Shown one piece after another: positions 57,217 through 64,000 of a stretch of DNA of 64,000 nucleotides (its first letter is position 1; each line of letters starts with the position of its first letter). Under the pieces are notes generated by a model that made no database searches, was not told where the DNA came from, and was given only the letters and a program-made list of their open reading frames with translations. Location: assembly GCF_001422405.1 (NCBI RefSeq), contig NZ_LMMV01000012.1:784830-848829 (forward strand). Direction: 5' to 3'. The translations under genes and the position numbers were made by a program. This DNA comes from Pseudorhodoferax sp. Leaf267 (GTDB lineage Bacteria; Pseudomonadota; Gammaproteobacteria; Burkholderiales; Burkholderiaceae_C).

Positions 57217-59092
57217 CTTCGATGCGCTGCCGATCGGTGTCCTCAGTGTGGACCTGGGCGGGCGGGTGCTGGCCGCCAACGCCTGCCTCGCGGGTTGGCT
57301 GGGGCAGCCGGCCGCGGCGCTGGCCGGCCTGCACGTGGACCAGCTGCTCACGCACGGCGGGCGCGTGCTGTACCACACCTACCTGCTGACCACGCTGCGG
57401 ATGCGTGGTCAGGTCCAGGAACTGACGCTGGCGCTGGACGCGCGCGACGGCCCCATCCATGTGCTGACCTGCGCCAGCCTGCGCAGCGAGGGCGGGACCT
57501 CGGTGGTGCAGCTCGCCTTCTCGCCCATGCGCGAACGCCTGCGCGTGGAGGCGGAACTGCAACGCGTGCAGCGCGCCGCCGACGCCGCGCCGGCGCTGCT
57601 CTTCGCGTACGAACGCGACCGCAGCGGTGCCGGCCGCTTCACCTATGCGAGCGCCGGACTGCGGACGCTCTATGGCCTGGCGCCCGGCAGCGTGTGCGAT
57701 GCGGACCGTGCCGTCTGGGAGCAGGTGCATCCCGACGACCGTGCAGGCCTGCTGGCGGCGCGCGATGCCGCGCAGGCGGCAGGGCGGCTGTGGGAGTTCC
57801 GGTACCGGGCACGCAGGGATCTGGCGCAGCCATGGTCGTGGCACGCCCTGCGCGCCACATCCGGGGGCAGCCTGGACGGCTGCACCGTCTGGCATGGCAC
57901 CGTGTCCGACGTCACGCGCGACCTCGCACTGCAGGAAGCCGCCCTCGAGCGCGACGTGGCCGCCCAGGCCAGCAAGGCCAAGAGCGAGTTCCTGGCGCGG
58001 ATGAGCCACGAGCTGCGCACACCACTCAACGGGATCATCGGCTTCTCTCGCCTGCTGGCCGCCGACACCCAGCGGCCCCTGGACGTAGAGCAGTCGCGCC
58101 GCGTGCAACTCATCGAGAGCTCTGGCCACCTGCTGCTGTCCCTGATCGACGAAGTGCTGGACATTGCCCGCATCGAAGCCGGGCGGCTCCAGCTGCACCT
58201 GGGGCCGGTGCCCCTGGCGCCCCTGTTGCAACGCGCCGTTGCCGCGCTGGAGCCCACGATGCTTGCGCACGGCGTGACGGCCACCGTGGATTGCCCGCCC
58301 GACTTCGCGGTGCACGCGGACGGCAGCCGGCTCGAGCAGGTGCTGTCCAACCTGCTGTCCAACGCGGTGAAGTACAACAGGCCGGGGGGGCGCATCACGG
58401 TGTCGGCCGTGGCGAGCGAAGCCGACCGCGTCGCCATCGCGGTGCAGGACACCGGCCATGGCCTCACCGAAGACCAGCTCCGGCAGATGTTCCAGCCGTT
58501 CAACCGGCTCGGTGCGGAGAAGACGCGGACCGAGGGCGTGGGCCTGGGGCTGGTCATCACGCGCAGCCTGGTGGAAGCCATGCAGGGGAGCGTGGGCGTG
58601 CAGAGCGTCGCGGGCGCGGGCACCACCTTCACCGTGGTCCTGCCGCGTGCCCAGGCGGCGCTGCCCGCCAGCACCGTCGCATGTGCCGAGGCGAACGATG
58701 CCGCGGCACAAGGCGCGCCCAGGCGGGTGCTGTGCGCGGAGGACAACCCCGTCAACGCCACCTTGATGCAGGCCGTGCTGGAAGTGCTGCCCGGGGTCGA
58801 GGTGTACATCGGCGCCACCGGGGAAGACACCTTGCGCGATGCCGCCCTGCACCCGCCGCACCTGCTGCTGCTGGACGTGCAACTGCCGGACATGGACGGC
58901 TACGAACTGCTGCGGCGCCTGCGCGCGCTGCCGGGGCTGGCGCAGACGCCGGCGGTCGTCGTCTCGGCCGATGCCATGCCCGAGGACCTGGCCCGTGCGA
59001 AGGCGCACGGATGCGTGGCGTACTGGACCAAGCCGATCAGCGTGGAGCGGGTCCGCGCCGAGGTGCGGCGCATGCTGGCGGGCGGAGGCTAG
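57197..59092 (+). CDS. PAS-PAS hybrid histidine kinase with receiver domain
   Basis: A 631-residue soluble sensor kinase. PAS 1 lies at about residues 10-110 (LPIGVLSVDLGGRVLAANACLAGWLG) and PAS 2 at about 125-245. HisKA has FLARMSHELRTPLNGIIGF (phospho-His in SHELR). HATPase has N-box NLLSNAVKYNRPGG and G-boxes DTGHGL and GVGLGL. A C-terminal receiver has Asp in LLLLDVQLPDMDGYELL. The start overlaps the RsbQ-like gene by 20 bp. The first PAS resembles RsbP-type PAS domains that receive an RsbQ signal; no separate output regulator is adjacent. Confidence 0.92.
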   Translation: MDPAPPDFDALPIGVLSVDLGGRVLAANACLAGWLGQPAAALAGLHVDQLLTHGGRVLYHTYLLTTLRMRGQVQELTLALDARDGPIHVLTCASLRSEGGTSVVQLAFSPMRERLRVEAELQRVQRAADAAPALLFAYERDRSGAGRFTYASAGLRTLYGLAPGSVCDADRAVWEQVHPDDRAGLLAARDAAQAAGRLWEFRYRARRDLAQPWSWHALRATSGGSLDGCTVWHGTVSDVTRDLALQEAALERDVAAQASKAKSEFLARMSHELRTPLNGIIGFSRLLAADTQRPLDVEQSRRVQLIESSGHLLLSLIDEVLDIARIEAGRLQLHLGPVPLAPLLQRAVAALEPTMLAHGVTATVDCPPDFAVHADGSRLEQVLSNLLSNAVKYNRPGGRITVSAVASEADRVAIAVQDTGHGLTEDQLRQMFQPFNRLGAEKTRTEGVGLGLVITRSLVEAMQGSVGVQSVAGAGTTFTVVLPRAQAALPASTVACAEANDAAAQGAPRRVLCAEDNPVNATLMQAVLEVLPGVEVYIGATGEDTLRDAALHPPHLLLLDVQLPDMDGYELLRRLRALPGLAQTPAVVVSADAMPEDLARAKAHGCVAYWTKPISVERVRAEVRRMLAGGG

Positions 59093-59742
59093 CAGGGCGG
59101 GCTTAGGCTCCCGGCGCCCCGGCGGCAACTCTTCCACTAACCCGCCTCTTCGTGCGCCAAATGCCCCAGGCCCGGCAGCGGCCGGAGCCGCGCCTGCTGC
59201 GTCACGTGCTCCGCTTGCCGCGGGTCCATCGTGCTGTCCGCGCGGCGGGCCGCTGGCAGCGCGCGTGCCGCCGGTCAGCACCGGGCCATGACGGCCCGGC
59301 CCACGGCCAGCGCCGCCAACGACAGCGGTCGGCTTGGCAGTGCGCCGGCTCACAATGCCAGCGCGCCGGCATACGACGGCGGCCCCTGTACGCCCCTCCA
59401 TGCCGCGGACAGCAGCAGCGGGGCGGCGGTCCGTAGGGTGGTGGCTTGTTCAGGCTGTTGAGCGGCTGAAGTCGGCCAGGAGCGGTCTTTGGCCACCGGC
59501 CGGTTCCGGGCAATCCAACTCTGCACGACAGCAGGACTTGTGCGGCGGTGTTCTGCAATTACGCAAGATGCTGCCGCCGGCCCTGGCGACAGGATCGTCA
59601 CAGTTCGAAGTGGAGTGCTTCGCGCGACGTGGGCGCAGGTCGCTCCTAGGGATACAACAGTCCACTACGTAAGCCGCAAAGCTCCTAAGATGCAGGGTCA
59701 CCCTACTCAGCCAGCAGTTGACCGAGGCGCGGTGCCCACACC
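59093..59742. promoter_or_regulatory. Intergenic region before the MocR gene with a paired direct repeat
   Basis: About 650 bp without a convincing gene. Two near-identical words, GCTCCTAGGGATACA (59642-59656) and GCTCCTAAGATGCA (59682-59695), are spaced about 40 bp apart and end within 60 bp of the MocR start. Paired direct repeats are typical MocR-family operators. Apart from repeat copy 2 nothing else was recognised. Confidence 0.4.
59254..59340. repeat. Degenerate direct repeat, copy 2 (gene remnant)
   Basis: Counterpart of 56105-56195. On the minus strand it reads LSLAALAVGRAVMARC before a stop. The two copies bracket the RsbQ-like/kinase pair. Confidence 0.45.
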
Positions 59743-61212
59743 ATGCGCCATCGCCCAACCGCCCCTCCCACGAGGTTCGAACTTCTGGCTCGGGACATCG
59801 AGCAGCAAATCGCCGGCGGCGTGCTGCGTCCCGGGGACCGCCTGCCGTCCGTGCGCCAGACCTGTTCCAGCAGGGGCTTGAGCCCCAGCACCGTCTTCCA
59901 GGCCTACCACCTGCTCGAATCGCGCGGCCTGGTGCGTGCGGTCCCACGGTCGGGCTACTTCGTCGCAGCGCGTGCCAGCGGCGCGTTGCTGCCGGAACCG
60001 CAGACGTTGCAGCCGCAGTCCGGATCGCAGCCCATCGAGATCAACGACCTGATCCACGCGTGCCTCGGAACCGCGCGCACGCGCACGATCGTGCCTTTCG
60101 GTTCCGCGTTCCTGAGCCCGGCCCTGTTCCCTCTGGACCGGTTGCGCCGCGCGCTGATCTCCAGCATGCGGCGGCTCGACCCCTGGCGCATGGCCGAAGA
60201 CCTGCCGCCGGGCAACCTGACGCTCAAGCGCGAGATCGCCAAGCGCTACCTGCGCCACGGCTTCGCCGTGGCCACCAATGAGATCGTGCTCACCCACGGC
60301 GCCATGGAAGCGCTGAACCTGTGCGTCAACGCGGTGACGCGGCCGGGCGATGCGGTGGTGGTCGAGTCCCCCACCTTCTACGTGGCATTGCAGGCGCTGC
60401 AGCGGCTGGGACTGCGCGCTATCGAAGTGCCCACCCATGTGCGCGAGGGCATCGATCTCGGCCGCCTCGCGCAGGTCTTGGAACTGCACCGCCCCAAGGT
60501 CTGCTGGCTCATGACGAGCTTTCAGAATCCGCTCGGCAGCCTGATGCCCGAGGCCAAGAAGCGCGATCTTGTCGCGCTGCTGGCCCGGCACGATGTGCCG
60601 TTGATCGAGGACGACGTCTACGCGGAGCTTTACGAAGGGAAGGTGGCGCCGCTGCCGGCCAAGGCGTTCGACCGCGCCGGCCTGGTGCTGCACTGCTCGT
60701 CATTCTCCAAGTGCCTGGCGCCGGGCTACCGTGTCGGCTGGGCCGCACCCGGCCGGTTCACGCACGAGGTCGAACGGCTGAAGCTGACGACGAGCCTGTC
60801 GGGCTCGATCCCGGTGCAGGCGGCCATCGCGGCGTACCTGCAGGAAGGTGGCTACGACCGCCACCTGCGCAGCCTGCGCCAGTCGCTGCAGGCGCAGCGC
60901 GACAGCCTGTTCGATGCCGTGACCCGCAATTTCCCGGACGGGACGCGGGCCGTGCGGCCGGCCGGCGGTTATTTCGTGTGGGTCGAGTTGCCGACTGGCG
61001 TCGATGCGATGGCCTTGCACCGGTCTGCGCTGGCTCAGCACATCAGCCTGGCCCCGGGGCCGATGTTCTCGGCGCGCGCGGAGTTCCAGCACCACATCCG
61101 GCTGACCTGCGGCCAACCCTGGACCGAAGCGCTTGAGCGCGCCATGCGCACGCTGGCGCGGCTGGTCGATGACGCGCCGCGCGACGCGGCTGCGTTGCGC
61201 CAATCGATCTGA
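59743..61212 (+). CDS. MocR-family regulator (GntR HTH fused to PLP aminotransferase)
   Basis: A 489-residue protein. The N-terminal GntR winged helix spans residues 8-77 (LPSVRQTCSSRGLSPSTVFQAYHLLESRGLV). The fold-type I aminotransferase domain has PLP lysine in CSSFSKCLAPGYRVGW near residue 325, plus SFQNPLGSLMP and EDDVYAELY. MocR regulators sense PLP or amino acids; many control vitamin B6, GABA or taurine genes. The target here is unknown. It is not adjacent to a divergent gene; the paired repeat upstream suggests self-control. Confidence 0.9.
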   Translation: MRHRPTAPPTRFELLARDIEQQIAGGVLRPGDRLPSVRQTCSSRGLSPSTVFQAYHLLESRGLVRAVPRSGYFVAARASGALLPEPQTLQPQSGSQPIEINDLIHACLGTARTRTIVPFGSAFLSPALFPLDRLRRALISSMRRLDPWRMAEDLPPGNLTLKREIAKRYLRHGFAVATNEIVLTHGAMEALNLCVNAVTRPGDAVVVESPTFYVALQALQRLGLRAIEVPTHVREGIDLGRLAQVLELHRPKVCWLMTSFQNPLGSLMPEAKKRDLVALLARHDVPLIEDDVYAELYEGKVAPLPAKAFDRAGLVLHCSSFSKCLAPGYRVGWAAPGRFTHEVERLKLTTSLSGSIPVQAAIAAYLQEGGYDRHLRSLRQSLQAQRDSLFDAVTRNFPDGTRAVRPAGGYFVWVELPTGVDAMALHRSALAQHISLAPGPMFSARAEFQHHIRLTCGQPWTEALERAMRTLARLVDDAPRDAAALRQSI

Positions 61213-61275
61213 TACGGTCGGCCAGGGCCGCAACTGCGCACACTGCCGGCGCACTTCGACGCTCAGACTGAGCGC

Positions 61276-64000
61276 ATGTCCAAAACTCCAACCGCACTCA
61301 CGCTGGTGGCGGCCAGCGGTGTGCCTCCTGTTCCGGAACTTGCGTTGCACGAGGTACTGGACCGTCTGGGGCCCTCGGTCTTCGCGGGCCTGCTGGATGC
61401 CGACGGCACGCTGCGCTATGCCAACCAGGCCGCGCTGTGCGCCATCGACATCACGCCGGACCAAGTCCTCGGCCAACGCTTCGACGCCACGCCGTGGTGG
61501 CAGGCCTGCGACCTGTCGCGGCACCGGCTGCAGCAGGCGCTGGTCGCCGCAGCGCGCGGCGAGGCCTCGCGCTTCGACGTGCGCATCACCACCGTGGGCG
61601 GCAATACGCTGGCCATGGACTTCTCACTGCTGCCGCTGTTCGGGCCCGACGGGCGGGTGATCTGGCTCATTCCGTCTGCACGCGACGTGAGCGAGCGGGA
61701 CCAGGCACAGCGCCAGCTGCAGCTCACCCGCCATGCCGTCGAACAGTCGAACGACGCGCTGTTCCAGGTGGGGCCGGACGGTGCCTTCCGCGATGCCAAT
61801 GCGGCGTCCTGCCGATTGCTGGGCCTGACGCGCGAGCAGGTGCTGCGCATGCGCGTGCCCGACATCGACACCCAGGTCGACGACAGCCAGTGGCCATTGC
61901 GCTGGCGCGAGATGTGCGACCGCGGCTCGCTGCGCTTCGAGACCAATGTGCGCCACCGCGACGGCCACGAGATCCCGGTCGATGTGTCCGTGAGCCAGGT
62001 GACCAGTGGTGAAGAGACCTTCGCCCATGTCTGCATCGACGACCTGCGCGAGCGCCGCGCGGCCGAACGCCGCATCCAGCAACTGCTGCAGTTCGACGAA
62101 CTCACAGGCCTGCCCAACCGCCAGCGGCTGCTGGAGAGCCTGGATGCGATGCTGCTGGCCAGCGACCAGACCGCGGTGCTGGTGCTGGAGCTTGACCGCT
62201 TCAAACGCGTCAACGACGGCCTGGGCATGCACATCGGCGACGCAGTGCTGCTCGAAGCGGCGCAGCGCCTCGTGGTGGCCGTGCGAGGCGTCGACCTGGT
62301 GGCGCGCCGCAGCGGCGACGAGTTCGTCATCGTCGTGCCCGGCCCCACGGCGGTGCCCGTCGCGCTGGCGCAGACGCTGCTCGATGCCATCGCCAGGCCG
62401 ATGGTGATCGAGGGCCACGAGATCTACATGACCTGCAGCGTTGGCATCGCGATGGCGCCTGCGGACAGCGACCGCGCCGACACCTTGCTGCGCCGTGCCA
62501 ACGCCGCCCTGCACCAGGCCAAGTTGCACGGCCGCAACCAGATCGCCGTCTACGCCGCCGCGCCGCACGACGACGACCCGGCACGCATGGCGCTGGAGAC
62601 GGCGCTGCGCCAGGCGTTGCGCAACGAGCGCCTCGAACTGCATTACCAGCCGCAGGTCGACCTGGTGCATGGCCGCATCGTCGGGGTCGAGGCCTTGCTG
62701 CGTTGGGACCACCCCACGCTGGGCCGCGTCGCGCCCGACCGCTTCATCCCGATCGCCGAGGAGACCGGCCTGATCGTCGCCATCGGCGACTGGGTGCTGC
62801 GCCACGCCATCGAGCAGGCCGCGGCCTGGCAGCGCGCCGGGCTGCCGCCCCTGCGCACGGCGGTCAACCTGTCGGCGCGCCAGTTGTTGCAGCCGGACCT
62901 GGCACGGCGCATCGAAGGCCTGCTGGCCGCCACCGGTCTGGACCCGCGCCTGTTCGGGGTCGAGGTCACCGAGAGCATGCTGATCGGCAACTTCGAGCAG
63001 GCGGTGCAGCACCTGCAGGCGCTGCGTGCCATGGGCGTGGAAGTCTCGCTCGATGACTTCGGCACCGGCTACTCCAGCCTGAGCTACCTGCGCAGGCTGC
63101 CGGTGGACGTGGTCAAGATCGACCGTTCGCTGGTGCCCGACGTCACAGCGCCCGCGCAGGCCGTCTCGATCACGCGCGCCATCATCACGATGGCGCACCA
63201 GCTGCAGATGAAGGTGCTCGCCGAAGGCGTCGAGAGCGAAGGCCAGGCGGCGCTGCTGGCAGCCAACCAGTGCGACCAGATGCAGGGCTACTGGTTCAGC
63301 GCCGCCATGCCGGCAGCGGCGATCGAGGCGATGCTGCGCGATGGCCGGCAGATCGATCCGGTGCTGCTGGACCGGCGCGCGCGGCAACCCACCCTGCTGC
63401 TGGTGGACGACGAGGAGAACATCGTGGCCGCGTTGCGCCGGCTGCTGCGCGCCGAAGGCTGGCTGGTGCTGGGCGCCACCAGTGCAGAGCAGGCGCTGCA
63501 GCTGATGGCGCGCCACGAGGTCGACGTGATCCTGTCCGATCAGCGCATGCCCGGCATGACCGGCGTCGAGTTGCTGCGCCGGGCCCGGGTACTGTGTCCG
63601 GACACGGTCCGCCTGGTGCTGTCCGGCTACACCGAGCTGCAGGCGATCACCGAGGCGATCAACGAGGGCGCGATCTACAAGTTCCTTGCCAAGCCCTGGG
63701 ACGACGCGCAGTTGCGCAGCCACCTGCGCGACGCCTTCGCGTTGAAGGAGATGGCCGACAGCAACCGCCGGCTCGACCTGGAGGTGCAGCACGCCAACCG
63801 CGAACTGGCCGAGCTGAACCGGCGGCTGCAGGCGCTGCTGCAAGCGCAGCGCGCACAGAACCAGCGCGAGGTCGATAGCCGCGAGGCCACGCAGGAGCTG
63901 CTGGACGCCCTGCCGGTGCCTGTGTTCGGCGTCGACGACGAAGGCCTGCTGGTGTTCGTGAATGCGCCGGCGCGAACGCTGTGCGACGCGGATGGCGATG
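61276..64000 (+). CDS. PAS-PAS-GGDEF-EAL-REC-PAS signalling protein, 3' end outside window
   Basis: At least 908 residues, running off the right edge. Two PAS domains (about 25-130 and 150-260) are followed by a GGDEF domain with the degenerate motif RSGDEF (SGDEF). The EAL domain is complete: EALLRW, NLSARQL, EVTES, LDDFGTGYSS and KIDRSLV, which predicts cyclic-di-GMP phosphodiesterase activity. A receiver domain (LLLVDDEEN, Asp in ILSDQRMPGM) and a coiled coil precede a third PAS at the edge. Cyclase activity is doubtful because Ser replaces the first Gly. The start follows the MocR stop by 63 bp. Confidence 0.9.
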   Translation, partial: MSKTPTALTLVAASGVPPVPELALHEVLDRLGPSVFAGLLDADGTLRYANQAALCAIDITPDQVLGQRFDATPWWQACDLSRHRLQQALVAAARGEASRFDVRITTVGGNTLAMDFSLLPLFGPDGRVIWLIPSARDVSERDQAQRQLQLTRHAVEQSNDALFQVGPDGAFRDANAASCRLLGLTREQVLRMRVPDIDTQVDDSQWPLRWREMCDRGSLRFETNVRHRDGHEIPVDVSVSQVTSGEETFAHVCIDDLRERRAAERRIQQLLQFDELTGLPNRQRLLESLDAMLLASDQTAVLVLELDRFKRVNDGLGMHIGDAVLLEAAQRLVVAVRGVDLVARRSGDEFVIVVPGPTAVPVALAQTLLDAIARPMVIEGHEIYMTCSVGIAMAPADSDRADTLLRRANAALHQAKLHGRNQIAVYAAAPHDDDPARMALETALRQALRNERLELHYQPQVDLVHGRIVGVEALLRWDHPTLGRVAPDRFIPIAEETGLIVAIGDWVLRHAIEQAAAWQRAGLPPLRTAVNLSARQLLQPDLARRIEGLLAATGLDPRLFGVEVTESMLIGNFEQAVQHLQALRAMGVEVSLDDFGTGYSSLSYLRRLPVDVVKIDRSLVPDVTAPAQAVSITRAIITMAHQLQMKVLAEGVESEGQAALLAANQCDQMQGYWFSAAMPAAAIEAMLRDGRQIDPVLLDRRARQPTLLLVDDEENIVAALRRLLRAEGWLVLGATSAEQALQLMARHEVDVILSDQRMPGMTGVELLRRARVLCPDTVRLVLSGYTELQAITEAINEGAIYKFLAKPWDDAQLRSHLRDAFALKEMADSNRRLDLEVQHANRELAELNRRLQALLQAQRAQNQREVDSREATQELLDALPVPVFGVDDEGLLVFVNAPARTLCDADGD

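Overview
The window is high-GC proteobacterial DNA. It most likely comes from a phototrophic betaproteobacterium of the order Burkholderiales (Rubrivivax, Rhodoferax or Roseateles-like). This rests on the gene content: a bacteriochlorophyll and reaction-centre assembly cluster with the oxygen-dependent cyclase AcsF, PpsR/PpaA regulators, a HiPIP electron carrier, DUF3422 and BLUF proteins. The species cannot be fixed from sequence alone.

Layout. (1) 1-7.2 kb: a partial phosphoesterase, a cyclic-nucleotide-binding protein, a zinc metallopeptidase, and a stress-type set on the minus strand (BON lipoprotein, ferritin-like protein, holin-family, DUF883 and DUF1328 membrane proteins) next to a CHASE3 histidine kinase and a single-domain response regulator. 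(2) 7.2-12.8 kb: a tight minus-strand operon nudB - phospholipase D/cardiolipin synthase - MBL exonuclease - ATP-dependent DNA ligase - folE - BLUF photoreceptor. (3) 12.9-15.2 kb: guaC with a terminator-like leader, a PfkB kinase, and tRNA-Lys(CTT) with promoter and terminator. (4) 15.5-22.7 kb: accessory DNA. It holds a LysR regulator divergent from a hydrolase/methyltransferase/NmrA operon, a DM13 gene remnant, a HigB toxin with a HigA-ImmA/IrrE fusion, two tiny ORFs, and an hsdM gene cut off after about 195 codons.

(5) 22.7-48.8 kb: part of a photosynthesis gene cluster that begins directly at the hsdM break. Two divergent operons leave a 326-bp control region. The leftward one is bchF-N-B-H-L-M-lhaA-puhA-B-C-acsF-puhE. 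The rightward one is ppaA-ppsR, then bchG-bch2-bchP-tspO-orf97-hip-DUF3422-bchI-bchD. Together these cover Mg insertion (bchHID), Mg-protoporphyrin methylation (bchM), ring E closure (acsF), dark protochlorophyllide reduction (bchLNB), vinyl hydration (bchF), esterification and phytyl reduction (bchG, bchP), and reaction-centre/LH1 assembly (puhABCE, lhaA, bch2). Three PpsR-type palindromes overlap -35 boxes, and the predicted bchF and bchG transcripts begin at or next to their start codons. Carotenoid genes, puf genes, bchCXYZ and bchO are not in this window.

(6) 48.9-54.4 kb: a two-gene operon of an Ig-like membrane protein and a 1,104-residue CHAT protease. This is the best candidate here for an undescribed system. 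(7) 54.4-64 kb: an aminotransferase, an RsbQ/KAI2-like hydrolase overlapping a PAS hybrid histidine kinase, a MocR regulator, and a large PAS-GGDEF-EAL-REC-PAS protein running off the right edge, with gene remnants between them.
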